From assembly GCA_025961275.1 (NCBI GenBank), contig JAOQNJ010000001.1, forward strand, positions 1,819,353 to 1,883,352: a stretch of DNA of 64,000 nt, in the 5' to 3' direction. Position numbers and translations under genes: made by a program. The DNA comes from Providencia alcalifaciens (GTDB lineage Bacteria > Pseudomonadota > Gammaproteobacteria > Enterobacterales > Enterobacteriaceae). Below the pieces are notes generated by a model that worked only from the letters and a program-made list of their open reading frames with translations, made no database searches and had not been told where the DNA came from. Below, in pieces: positions 35,717-43,649 of this stretch. Each line of letters begins with the position of its first letter. Within the stretch, counting starts at the first letter, position 1.

Positions 35717-35779
35717 CAAAGCAAAAGACCTCAGTTAAGAGGCGTAATGAGATTACAAGCCCATCCTTGGGCTATGTGT
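35717..35779. repeat. 63-bp direct repeat, copy B (contains terminator)
   Basis: Identical to 30334-30396. It lies after the stop of the exported-protein gene 35813-36379 in its transcription direction. The two copies bracket 5.3 kb. Confidence 0.9.
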
Positions 35780-35812
35780 GGGCTAGGCTGAGATTAGTAC
35801 CAACTATTTACC

Positions 35813-36379
35813 TTACTGCTTAAAGCACTGAGATTTTGCCTTATCGTACACTTCTGCCCACTCTTTTCTATCTAAAGTCGGCGTGTTTAGTACAATCGCG
35901 GTTACCTGCCATCCTGCATAGCCATCCTCGTATGCGAGTAAACCAGTTACGTAAGGACTATCATAGGTGAATGACATTTCATCTGATGTATTGTTTTCGT
36001 TGGTTTTTTCTTTATAGCGGCTTGTGAGCTCAGCCCGTACATTTTTAAAATCCTCATCAATAGCTTTTTTATCTTTTGATGATTTGCTATAGCTAACCTC
36101 GTTCAATCCAATGAACTTATCGCCTGACCTTGGAGTAAAGAACCCTAATTCATACACCCAACTGCCTGCATATTCTTCATTAGCCTTAATTAGTTTTAAC
36201 TTGCTTATTGGGCAACTAATTTCCTCGCTAACAATGATGTAATTGCCAGAAATACTTTCTTTGACTTTATCTACCGATTCTTGCCATTTAAACCCGAATG
36301 GAGCGGTATTTTTATTACTTTCAGCAACAGAATCAAAGCACATCATTATTAGCAAGCTAGCTACTACACATCCTTTCAT
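35813..36379 (-). CDS. Exported protein with APFGFKW motif
   Basis: 188 aa. Signal peptide MKGCVVASLLIMMCFDSVAE, then NTAPFGFKWQESVDKV, a motif shared with the lipoprotein at 33491-33988. The remaining domain alternates strands and helices (ELGFFTPRSGDKFIGLNEV). Function unknown; likely periplasmic. Confidence 0.62.
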   Translation of the reverse strand: MKGCVVASLLIMMCFDSVAESNKNTAPFGFKWQESVDKVKESISGNYIIVSEEISCPISKLKLIKANEEYAGSWVYELGFFTPRSGDKFIGLNEVSYSKSSKDKKAIDEDFKNVRAELTSRYKEKTNENNTSDEMSFTYDSPYVTGLLAYEDGYAGWQVTAIVLNTPTLDRKEWAEVYDKAKSQCFKQ

Positions 36380-36442
36380 CTCACCATCCCATTAATTAGT
36401 TTCAGTAATGGTAGCTTAGCGGGAGTGTAAATTGAAGTGAAC

Positions 36443-36464
36443 AAAAAGGCCGCATAAGCGACCT
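36443..36464 (-). terminator. Rho-independent terminator
   Basis: Minus strand AGGTCGC-tta-TGCGGCCT followed by TTTTT, between 36490-37236 and 35813-36379. Confidence 0.78.
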
Positions 36465-36489
36465 AACCAATGTTTTTGCTATCTGTTCA

Positions 36490-37236
36490 CTACTTATTCA
36501 CATACTTCGCATACATTATAAGTAACACTGGCGTCGCAATAATATCAGCAGCAATAGTAAATGGTGTAATCATGACATTACCAGCTAATTTGCCAGCACT
36601 AAGCGATTCGTATTTCTCTGTAGTATAAAACTCAACCTTATATGGTTGGTTTAACTTAGCATTAGGTGCTGATGGAAGAGCTATTCCATTTCTATCGAAT
36701 AGATAGCCACTTATCGGGATTGTTTTAACCCATGACTTATCATTATCAAATCGCCTTTCACTAAAACCAAAATCCTTAAGCTTTTCCTCTTGCTCCGGGC
36801 TTAACGTGTACTTTTTATCTATATAAACAAAGTAGTCGTCATTAAATTTTACTAATCCTTCTCTGCGCTCATCTGGCTTTATCTCTATTCTGATAACTCC
36901 CTCAGGGTTATTAAATGCTGACAATGGAATTACTTTAACCAACTCATTTAATTCTATTAATTCAGCGGAGCCATTAGTCAGTATATAAATATATTTATCA
37001 CCTAAAAAACCATAGCCTGAGGTAGGAAGCTCAATATCTTTTAATTTTTGATTGGTTAGTTTATTTTTGACGCTAATATCTTTATATTCAAACGCCGATG
37101 CAATATTATCTTTTAAATCAACACTCACCCTTGTTTTGGTCTCTTTTGCAGCGTTAGAATCCCAAACCGCCGCAGTTACGCACCCAGTAGAACTTAAAAT
37201 AGATATACTAAAAAAACACGCTAGTAATTTATTCAT
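36490..37236 (-). CDS. Putative lipoprotein
   Basis: 248 aa. MNKLLACFFSISILSSTGC is a lipoprotein signal with lipobox SSTGC. The C-terminus has a hydrophobic stretch (NVMITPFTIAADIIATPVLL) that may insert in a membrane. No family recognised. Part of the exported-protein series within the tail operon. Confidence 0.62.
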   Translation of the reverse strand: MNKLLACFFSISILSSTGCVTAAVWDSNAAKETKTRVSVDLKDNIASAFEYKDISVKNKLTNQKLKDIELPTSGYGFLGDKYIYILTNGSAELIELNELVKVIPLSAFNNPEGVIRIEIKPDERREGLVKFNDDYFVYIDKKYTLSPEQEEKLKDFGFSERRFDNDKSWVKTIPISGYLFDRNGIALPSAPNAKLNQPYKVEFYTTEKYESLSAGKLAGNVMITPFTIAADIIATPVLLIMYAKYVNK

Positions 37237-37302
37237 TCCATTGCCTTAATAAGTTTAGCTTAAGCTCAATGGATAATATGGTAGATGCAGAGTTCAGGCA
37301 AT

Positions 37303-37323
37303 AAAAAACCCACCGGAGTGGGT
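37303..37323 (-). terminator. Rho-independent terminator
   Basis: Minus strand CCCACTC-cgg-TGGG followed by six Ts, after the gene that ends at 37326. Confidence 0.78.
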
Positions 37324-37325
37324 TG

Positions 37326-37697
37326 TTAGCCTTTCTTTTCTTTAAAGTAATAGCCTATGATGAAGCCTAGCGATGTACCAAGGGCGCTTATAATGATTGA
37401 TAAAACTTTATCTAGCTCAAGCAAAGAAACCTTACTTGCTGCCTCAGCCATTCCTTTTTCACTCAATGACTCCATCCATAAAACCGCACAATAGTTATAA
37501 AAAAGAACGAAGATACAACCACCTGCAATTGAAAGAAAAAAACCTCGGATAAAAAATGTCGTTAGTTTCCCTCTGGCTTCATTATCTGCTCTAGATATTT
37601 CTTTTTGCTGGCCTGCATCCATCTCAGCAAAGTTTGATTCCTTTACATGAATCAATCTATCAAATCCGTCCAGAGCTTTATTAACAGAATCAGTCAT
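37326..37697 (-). CDS. Two-helix membrane protein
   Basis: 123 aa with two hydrophobic segments (LSIAGGCIFVLFYNYCAVLW and VLSIIISALGTSLGFIIGYY) and a charged N-terminal helix. Function unknown. It lies 10 bp downstream of 37708-38103. Confidence 0.6.
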   Translation of the reverse strand: MTDSVNKALDGFDRLIHVKESNFAEMDAGQQKEISRADNEARGKLTTFFIRGFFLSIAGGCIFVLFYNYCAVLWMESLSEKGMAEAASKVSLLELDKVLSIIISALGTSLGFIIGYYFKEKKG

Positions 37698-37707
37698 ACA
37701 CCATCTC

Positions 37708-38103
37708 TCAACTATTGCCGATTTTCTTCAATGCTTGTCCATAATCTTTTAGTAACGAATCAGCATATTCATTAGAGTGAACAGTTGCCTCCATAACTTT
37801 CTCAGCAAATTGATTGATTTTTTCTATAAGCGCTCGATCTTCTTCAGTACCAAGTTGTTTTAGTCTTTGTTCAATCTCTGACATTAGCCTTAACGCTGAT
37901 GTAGATACATCGTATAAGTCTTTATATAAAACGTCACCTTTTGACCTGTACCGAACCAAGTCCTCAAGTATTTCTTTTTTACTAGCCATATGTACTTTCC
38001 AAAACATCCAAATTGCTATTAATGGAAAAAATATAACATGTAAAAAAAATTTACCCAGATCTTTTATCGGCAACTTTATAACACTGAGACTTGAAACAGC
38101 CAT
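37708..38103 (-). CDS. Membrane-anchored coiled-coil protein
   Basis: 131 aa from ATG 38103, chosen because AGGAGG sits directly upstream. One hydrophobic segment (FFLHVIFFPLIAIWMFW), then a helical coiled coil (SALRLMSEIEQRLKQLG, ALIEKINQFAEKVMEAT). Function unknown. Confidence 0.6.
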   Translation of the reverse strand: MAVSSLSVIKLPIKDLGKFFLHVIFFPLIAIWMFWKVHMASKKEILEDLVRYRSKGDVLYKDLYDVSTSALRLMSEIEQRLKQLGTEEDRALIEKINQFAEKVMEATVHSNEYADSLLKDYGQALKKIGNS

Positions 38104-38111
38104 AAACCCTC

Positions 38112-38204
38112 CTACTTCAACTTCCCGCAACACCACTTATAGCGAACTCCGCTACCGCATGGGCACTGTTGGTTACGGGTGGGTGTGACTTTCGTTATGT
38201 TCAT
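38112..38204 (-). CDS. SEC-C zinc-motif microprotein
   Basis: 30 aa: a short lead and then CPCGSGVRYKWCCGK, a complete SEC-C zinc-binding motif like that at the end of SecA. A GAGG precedes the ATG at 38202-38204. Its stop overlaps the ribosome-binding site of the next gene, so the two are probably coupled. A free-standing SEC-C motif this short is unusual. Confidence 0.55.
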   Translation of the reverse strand: MNITKVTPTRNQQCPCGSGVRYKWCCGKLK

Positions 38205-38292
38205 GTTTACCTCTAATTATTTGTATTCATAATCAATGAAGCTGATATCGCATTTCAAATCGCATATAAATTAGATTTTAATTAGATTGTCA

Positions 38293-38321
38293 TTGACAAC
38301 ATTAGATTTTAATCGTATTAT
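38293..38321 (+). promoter_or_regulatory. Sigma-70 promoter of the RelE/Xre operon
   Basis: TTGACA at 38293-38298, 17 bp, TATTAT at 38316-38321: close to consensus. It is embedded in two copies of ATTAGATTTTAAT (about 38270 and 38301) that could be antitoxin operators. A boxA-like CGCTCTTTAACA follows at 38340-38351. Confidence 0.75.
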
Positions 38322-38363
38322 TATCACATCAAGCAATAACGCTCTTTAACAATATGAGGAAAA

Positions 38364-38633
38364 ATGGCACTAGTTGAGTGGTCTGAAAAAGCAAAGCATC
38401 AGATGTTTTCAATTGACACTCGTTACAGAAAAGCAATCTACAGTAAGGTCGAACAATTAGAGCAGTTCCCAAATGTCAGGCTTGATATAAAAAAACTTCA
38501 AGCTGTAAAAGGAAAATACAGGCTAAGAGTTGGAAATTACAGAGTAATTTTTGAAGTAACGAATGGTGAGCCAATAATCTGTGAAATACTGACAGTAGCT
38601 CGAAGAACATCAACAACGTACAAGGGGAGTTAG
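38364..38633 (+). CDS. RelE/ParE-superfamily toxin
   Basis: 89 aa. IDTRYRKAIYSKVEQLEQFP, KLQAVKGKYRLRVGNYRVIF and CEILTVARRTSTTY follow the RelE fold, with basic residues in the KGKYRLRVGNYR strand that in RelE contact ribosome-bound mRNA. Toxin-first order with an Xre-type antitoxin (HigBA-like). GAGG precedes the ATG. Confidence 0.88.
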   Translation: MALVEWSEKAKHQMFSIDTRYRKAIYSKVEQLEQFPNVRLDIKKLQAVKGKYRLRVGNYRVIFEVTNGEPIICEILTVARRTSTTYKGS

Positions 38634-38642
38634 CTCCCCTAT
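38623..38642 (+). terminator. Hairpin between toxin and antitoxin
   Basis: GGGGAG-ttag-CTCCCC overlaps the toxin stop codon and is followed by TATTTCCTCATTTTT. It could be a partial terminator or mRNA processing site within the operon. Confidence 0.5.
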
Positions 38643-38667
38643 TTCCTCATTTTTCAGGAACTTAAAC

Positions 38668-39030
38668 ATGGCAATACAAATTATCTATAACGCAAATGGC
38701 GAGCCGGAATATGCTGTTCTGCCTTTTGCTGAATATGAAAAGCTTATCAGTGATGATGGAGAGGAGTGGGAAGAAATCCCATATACTCCAACAGGGCGCG
38801 AACATGTCACATACCCAAATGGCGTCATTAAATACATGGTTGAGCAAGATATGTCATTGCTAGCTGCATGGCGTACTTATCGTGGGCTATCACAACTAGA
38901 AGTGGCTGAAATGCTCAACACAACTCAATCTACTGTCTCTCAATGGGAAGCCTCTGACAAGCCACAAAAGCGCACCAGAGAGAAACTAGCTAGAATATAT
39001 GAATGCTCACAAGAGCAACTTATCCCATGA
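38668..39030 (+). CDS. Xre-family antitoxin
   Basis: 120 aa. The N-terminal ~45 residues (MAIQIIYNANGEPEYAVLPF) form a Phd-like or toxin-binding segment. The C-terminal half is a helix-turn-helix (LSQLEVAEMLNTTQSTVSQW). It is the neutralising, autoregulating partner of the RelE-like toxin, starting 35 bp after it. Confidence 0.85.
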   Translation: MAIQIIYNANGEPEYAVLPFAEYEKLISDDGEEWEEIPYTPTGREHVTYPNGVIKYMVEQDMSLLAAWRTYRGLSQLEVAEMLNTTQSTVSQWEASDKPQKRTREKLARIYECSQEQLIP

Positions 39031-39051
39031 ATCACAGGGCAGGAAACTGCC

Positions 39052-39818
39052 CTATTTTTTATCCTTCCTTTCCTGCTCTTTCATCCAACCATCGCGGAAG
39101 TGGTCATCAAGCGCAAAGATAACCGCTTCAAACTCTCTGCGACTAACAGATGATACCCGAACAGATAGATACTGGTCGATATCACCAATGGATATTGGGA
39201 GCGGACAAGCAGTCATTCCGGTATACCTGCGACCGCGAGATATAACCCCGTATGCGAGCAGCAGCTCATTAGTGATGGCGTCAAATTTTGGGGTTGGGAT
39301 GTCTGGGAGCCCAAGCTTTTTGCGCTTCCATTTGGCCTTTTCTCCCAGCTCGCCGCCGAATTCAGCCAGCCACTTTTGAGCTTCTAGGGCTTTTTTACTG
39401 ATTCATCGACTTGCTCAGCTTCTTCCTTGCCAACTAAAATAGCTGCATTGATAATCTTCCAGTAAAGTTCAGGCTGCTGCTTTAACAGCGATATCCCGTG
39501 GTCTGGTGAGTATTTGATAGCAACCTCTTTCCCGTCTACGTTAAGCTCGCCAACACCCTGCCAGTCTTTGATTAAATGGTATGCAACAGCATTCATTAGT
39601 AATTCATCTGGCGTTTGATTGATGTCTATAGCTGAAATATCAAAGTCATTCGTGCCAACGCTTTGCTTAGCGTCGATACGGTCAAAATGTCGGTAAATAG
39701 TCGCGCTAGTCGCTCTATACTGCTCATTCTCAATCGAGCCGATAAGTAATTTCAGCCCCTTAATTGGCTCAATCCATTGTGTAGCGTCGATAGTTACTGC
39801 ATTTTTTAAGATAATCAT
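39052..39818 (-). CDS. Tail assembly chaperone fusion made by -1 frameshift (gpGT analogue)
   Basis: The 144-aa G-like protein ends in SVKKP. A -1 slip on the heptamer A-AAA-AAG (39396 to 39390, minus strand) gives ALEAQKWLAEFGGELGEKAK and LPDIPTPKFDAITNELLLAY, ending at TAG 39052-39054. This T-like part is about 112 aa and has no start of its own, and the slippery site is the canonical strong one. In lambda the G and GT proteins at a fixed ratio escort the tape measure. Confidence 0.85.
39384..39818 (-). CDS. Tail assembly chaperone (gpG analogue)
   Basis: 144 aa. MIILKNAVTIDATQWIEPIK, then TPDELLMNAVAYHLIKDW. It lies between the tail tube gene and the accessory block and is the 0-frame product of the frameshift pair. 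Confidence 0.82.
   Translation of the reverse strand: MIILKNAVTIDATQWIEPIKGLKLLIGSIENEQYRATSATIYRHFDRIDAKQSVGTNDFDISAIDINQTPDELLMNAVAYHLIKDWQGVGELNVDGKEVAIKYSPDHGISLLKQQPELYWKIINAAILVGKEEAEQVDESVKKP
39390..39396 (-). promoter_or_regulatory. Slippery heptamer for -1 frameshift
   Basis: A-AAA-AAG in the zero frame, 6 nt before the zero-frame stop. This matches the dnaX-type slippery sequence and its position matches the lambda G/T junction. Confidence 0.85.
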
Positions 39819-39835
39819 TTCTTTCCCTTAGATGT

Positions 39836-39859
39836 AAAAAAGCCCGAATTAACGGGCTT
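39836..39859 (-). terminator. Rho-independent terminator between tail tube and G genes
   Basis: Minus strand AAGCCCG-ttaa-TTCGGGCTT followed by TTTT. It separates two essential structural genes. Confidence 0.82.
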
Positions 39860-39868
39860 CAAGAGTTG

Positions 39869-40801
39869 TTACTTACCGTCTGGCTTAACCGAAGGAATAC
39901 GTGTAATCGTTGGCGGCACATCGGCTGCTGTGATATTGAGCTGCACCTGAATGATATCAGTGTTGCCACCATCCGGCCAATCACCATCGACTTGTACTGC
40001 AGGGAATGAAAATGTGTAGCCTCCCTCAGCATTTTGAAGCGTGAACTCAAATGGAATAGTTTCACCTGTCAGTGTTTTCTTCCAGATTTCCCACGCCGCT
40101 TTAGACCAGGAGAGTGTAATACTTCCTGAGGGCGTAAAGGTTGTCGGAATGTTCGCCCCTGCAAATGGCGAGCCGGTACCTAGACAACGCTGCGTTTGCA
40201 TGTTGTTATCAAAGCTAATGCTAGCTGAGTCTACACAGAACCCATTACCAGCTTGCACGCCGTTGAGCTTAAGATTAGTAACCTCCTTGAACCCGTAGCG
40301 CAGCTTGCCCGCGTTATCGACAGGGTCAGTGTGGTACTTGGTGCCATCACCTTTTGACTCAAAGCCTAATCCAGCAAATGTCGCTGTTACTGTCGCATCA
40401 CCATCCGCAGGGATTTCAATTTGCATTGACCCAACTTGACAGCCTCGTGCAATTGAAGCCACGCCGATGTCAGATGCGAACGTTGCGAGTGAAAACGTGA
40501 TCCGGTTGTCACCCATTGTTAATTTGTTAGTGACCCACTCTGCACCAAAGCACGAGGCTAAGAATGCGTCATGCTGACCGTAACGAAATTTAGCGCCAAT
40601 ATCACCACCCACATCAACAGTGGTCAGTGACTTACCTTGCGCCATTCGTGAGCCGCCGATTTCGTCATTATCTGCTGTGCCCTGCGTAGGTTTTACGCCA
40701 TAACTTGTACGTGTTAATAAATCCCAGACGCCACTTGTTGGAGTGACTCCGGTTGCTGTTTCACGGATAAAAGCCGTGATTATCTTGGCTCCAGAACTCA
40801 C
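39869..40801 (-). CDS. Major tail tube protein
   Basis: 310 aa. SSGAKIITAFIRETATGVTP and LLTRTSYGVKPTQGTADNDE are typical of tail tube proteins; a C-terminal region (PPTITRIPSVKPDGK) follows a beta-rich domain. The position between the tail terminator and the G chaperone fits. Confidence 0.85.
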   Translation of the reverse strand: MSSGAKIITAFIRETATGVTPTSGVWDLLTRTSYGVKPTQGTADNDEIGGSRMAQGKSLTTVDVGGDIGAKFRYGQHDAFLASCFGAEWVTNKLTMGDNRITFSLATFASDIGVASIARGCQVGSMQIEIPADGDATVTATFAGLGFESKGDGTKYHTDPVDNAGKLRYGFKEVTNLKLNGVQAGNGFCVDSASISFDNNMQTQRCLGTGSPFAGANIPTTFTPSGSITLSWSKAAWEIWKKTLTGETIPFEFTLQNAEGGYTFSFPAVQVDGDWPDGGNTDIIQVQLNITAADVPPTITRIPSVKPDGK

Positions 40802-40811
40802 GGAGGCCTCC

Positions 40812-41204
40812 TTATAGTGCTCGATATGGAATGTGTAAATTCATTTGATAAAAGCCGTTAACCTCACCACCATCAACCAAGTCGACCGCGAAATAATCCA
40901 GTGACCCATCGGTTTTAAACTCAAAAAGCTCTCGCAATTTATCCGCCGTTTCATAGATTACCTTGGTGCCTTTACCTAAAGCTGAATGCAGTCTAATCAC
41001 AACAAGACCGCCGCGCTGAACAACAGCACCATTGCCAATTTCCACAGCTCCGCCCATGCTGGAGGTTGCTGTTAATTCAGCCCAGATACTTTTGTTTTTG
41101 GTGTCAAACGTCTTATCGTTTGGATAACGAATATCAGATTTAGGAATGGCGGTTTGCGTGGTTACTCTGGTGATGACGGCATTTCTAATTTCCGTCAGTG
41201 TCAT
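40812..41204 (-). CDS. Tail terminator protein (gpU-like)
   Basis: 130 aa. MTLTEIRNAVITRVTTQTAI and YETADKLRELFEF match DUF4128/U-type proteins that cap the tail tube. It overlaps the upstream gene by 4 nt. Confidence 0.7.
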   Translation of the reverse strand: MTLTEIRNAVITRVTTQTAIPKSDIRYPNDKTFDTKNKSIWAELTATSSMGGAVEIGNGAVVQRGGLVVIRLHSALGKGTKVIYETADKLRELFEFKTDGSLDYFAVDLVDGGEVNGFYQMNLHIPYRAL

Positions 41205-41584
41205 CGTCTACTTTGAATTACCTCATGAAATGATGGTGCATACACACCGTCGGTGGCTTGCTTTGAGTGACCATTTTCAAGCGCTATGCCATATGGCAGG
41301 TTATTTTGAATGTAGAGAATAGTGAATGGCTTAGATTTAGCGATTGCCGCTACGCCGATCCTTAACGTCTCATTCCCTACTTTGTCTTTGATATTTTCGT
41401 CATACTGATTATCAGCTGAACCTTCACTAACTCTGTGATTACCTCGAAACGTCCCCTTATCAAGTGGCGATTTAAGAATGACAGCTTGTAGCATTGCCCC
41501 CGCTGTTCGCTTCATTTCAGTGCCGACATCATCAGAAACGATATGAGCAAAGTTACTAGGCGGGATGCTCCATCCTTTAGCCAT
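41201..41584 (-). CDS. Minor tail / HK97 gp10-like protein
   Basis: 127 aa; AGAMLQAVILKSPLDKGTFR and NNLPYGIALENGHSKQATDG are hallmarks of gp10/Z-type tail completion proteins. It overlaps neighbours by 1 and 4 nt. Confidence 0.75.
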   Translation of the reverse strand: MAKGWSIPPSNFAHIVSDDVGTEMKRTAGAMLQAVILKSPLDKGTFRGNHRVSEGSADNQYDENIKDKVGNETLRIGVAAIAKSKPFTILYIQNNLPYGIALENGHSKQATDGVYAPSFHEVIQSRR

Positions 41585-41946
41585 TAAACCATCCTTAGTT
41601 GAATGTCATAATGAGCGCCAACAGGGTCAATTTGAACAGAGATAATCTTGTAATTAACATCATCAATACTGATTTTATGGTCAACTGCCGGCTTATCAGT
41701 CACTTCATTAGCCAAAGCAATTAGCAATGTGTCACTATTTAAGATATTAATCCCATCAATGCGATTTAGGCTGTAATTATCGAGAATGCCACGGCCTGTA
41801 TATTCGACAGTGATATCATTACCCGTTTCAGTAACCGGATCCCAATCATCACCTTCAATAACATATGAACCAGTAAATGCTTTTACCGCATCAGCTAAAT
41901 CGCTATCAAATGCCTCTGCTAGTTCTTTCTGTATTTCTGACCTCAC
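41584..41946 (-). CDS. Head-tail stopper protein
   Basis: 120 aa. YTGRGILDNYSLNRIDGINI and VNYKIISVQIDPVGAHYDIQ give a beta-barrel-type head-closure protein. The gene order (connector, stopper, gp10-like, terminator) supports the call. Confidence 0.7.
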   Translation of the reverse strand: MRSEIQKELAEAFDSDLADAVKAFTGSYVIEGDDWDPVTETGNDITVEYTGRGILDNYSLNRIDGINILNSDTLLIALANEVTDKPAVDHKISIDDVNYKIISVQIDPVGAHYDIQLRMV

Positions 41947-41947
41947 A

Positions 41948-42331
41948 TTACACCTTCTTCAAAAAAACAACGCTAGGGCGCTTTGAGTACGGTTTTATTA
42001 AGTCTTGGATGTATTGCTCTGCCGCATTCAGTTCATAGCTGCCATCTTGATAAGTTTTACTCACCTCGACTGAGCCACCCTTGACCGTTTTAGCCTTAAG
42101 ATCCTGAGATTGGCCTTGGTACAACTGCTTATTGATGATCCCTTTGATAATCTCGTATGAAGCCAGCTTTAATGCCACTGGCACATCATCTGTGTCATTA
42201 TACGGCTTAACGTTTCTTGCAATTAAATACGCTTCACTTTGAGCCAATAGCCGAGCCTTATCACTTTCCGTTTGGCTAGTCCAAGTGTCGCCTAATGCCT
42301 GTTCTGCTTCTTGTTCGGTAATAAAGCTCAT
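41948..42331 (-). CDS. Head-tail adaptor (DnaT-like phage protein)
   Basis: 127 aa. EQEAEQALGDTWTSQTESDK, LKLASYEIIKGII and LNAAEQYIQDLIKPYSKRP. Such proteins are often annotated as DnaT-like ssDNA-binding, but their position after the capsid gene makes an adaptor role more likely. Confidence 0.7.
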   Translation of the reverse strand: MSFITEQEAEQALGDTWTSQTESDKARLLAQSEAYLIARNVKPYNDTDDVPVALKLASYEIIKGIINKQLYQGQSQDLKAKTVKGGSVEVSKTYQDGSYELNAAEQYIQDLIKPYSKRPSVVFLKKV

Positions 42332-42336
42332 GATGA

Positions 42337-42618
42337 TTACTCCTGAAGAAGCGCGAGTAAATCAGCTTTCTTTGCTTTTGGGTTAAACTCAATGCCTTTC
42401 TCTGTGAGAATGACTTTTAGTTCCTCAGTGGTCTTGATTGATAAGTCATCTTGCCCTGTAAATGAAACCTTAATGCCAACATCTGCATAGGCTTGCTCTA
42501 CGCCCTCAAAATCACCATCAACGACCACTTCCGCTGCATCATGAATTACCCCTAAAAATTGACTGCGATAACAGACTCCACGCTCACGTCCAACATCTTT
42601 TGTATAGATAACTTTCAT
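42337..42618 (-). CDS. HeH/LEM-domain protein
   Basis: 93 aa with a C-terminal HeH/LEM motif (EELKVILTEKGIEF, KKADLLALLQE). Such proteins commonly sit between capsid and connector genes; a DNA-related role is suspected but not established. Confidence 0.7.
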   Translation of the reverse strand: MKVIYTKDVGRERGVCYRSQFLGVIHDAAEVVVDGDFEGVEQAYADVGIKVSFTGQDDLSIKTTEELKVILTEKGIEFNPKAKKADLLALLQE

Positions 42619-42668
42619 ATAAGCCTCATAAAAAATAAGCAGAGCCGAAGCCCTGCCAGAGATAAAAA

Positions 42669-43646
42669 TTATGGTGTCTCAGTGCCGCTAATAACGGCAG
42701 CGAAAGGAACCTGCTTGCGGTCAAACTCACGCGCCCAGTTTTCAGCCTTTGCATACTCAGCGAAATTAGGCGAAGCGTTCGCGCTCATGCCGCCCTTCCA
42801 TGAGAATCCAGCAGGATGAATAATGTAAGTTTTACGTTCCCATAGCACTTCAGCACCACCACCATTACCGCCGCTTGCGTTACGCTCTAACTCAACAGGT
42901 ACTGCCGGATTGCCTTCGCCATAACCAAATGCGCCTGCACCGAAAATCAGGGATAGGTACTGCCCTTTCCCGTAGGTTAGCCCATCATCCATGAAGATTG
43001 GACGACCTAGATATGTTGGTAAAATGATTCGCCCATCTGAATCTTTCAGGTACTCAATGAGGTCTTTTTTTACCATTTCATTCATTACGGTGGAGTGAAC
43101 ACCCATTGCCGTAAACTGATCTGCCGTGTCGCCCGCTGTGTATGCTGCATCTTGGAATGCTGAAGCTGAAATTGTCGCACCTGCATCAATGACCATATCA
43201 CCGCTGTTATTGGCGATATTGGATGCAATAACACCACGCGCCGCACTCAGCAAATAGCGCTGCCATTGGCGCTCCCAATACGTACCGAAGCGATTGCGAA
43301 TGTGTTGCATCGGCTCACTGTTAGCCAGCTCTGATGTTAAATCTGCAACGCCATAGCCTTTGTTGAGATACAGCGTACGGGCTTGCATAGTGCCCTGCTC
43401 AGCCTTACCCACCTTGCCTTTAGTGTCTGGGTTGTCAGTGGAGATGTTAGGTGCTTCATCAGCATCCAAATCCTGCCAATAGTTAATCGTAGATGAACCC
43501 TGTCCATTACTTGCAACAGCATCTAATGCTGAGTTTTTCACAACGATACCCGACTGATATACCGCCGTTTTTTCGGGTGAGTTCACCGGATCAATTGACT
43601 GGTAATACTCACCAATAAAGACATCACTTAATTGAGTTGTTGCCAT
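42669..43646 (-). CDS. Major capsid protein
   Basis: 325 aa. VFIGEYYQSIDPVNSPEKTA, TYWERQWQRYLLSAARGVIA and YLGRPIFMDDGLTYGKGQY match a siphovirus major capsid family. It follows the scaffold gene by 3 bp. Confidence 0.88.
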   Translation of the reverse strand: MATTQLSDVFIGEYYQSIDPVNSPEKTAVYQSGIVVKNSALDAVASNGQGSSTINYWQDLDADEAPNISTDNPDTKGKVGKAEQGTMQARTLYLNKGYGVADLTSELANSEPMQHIRNRFGTYWERQWQRYLLSAARGVIASNIANNSGDMVIDAGATISASAFQDAAYTAGDTADQFTAMGVHSTVMNEMVKKDLIEYLKDSDGRIILPTYLGRPIFMDDGLTYGKGQYLSLIFGAGAFGYGEGNPAVPVELERNASGGNGGGAEVLWERKTYIIHPAGFSWKGGMSANASPNFAEYAKAENWAREFDRKQVPFAAVISGTETP

Positions 43647-43649
43647 GTT

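Noticed and set aside
41948..42331. A replication (DnaT) function for this gene
   Set aside because: The name-bearing family is common at this head-tail position; the neighbours are all connector genes.
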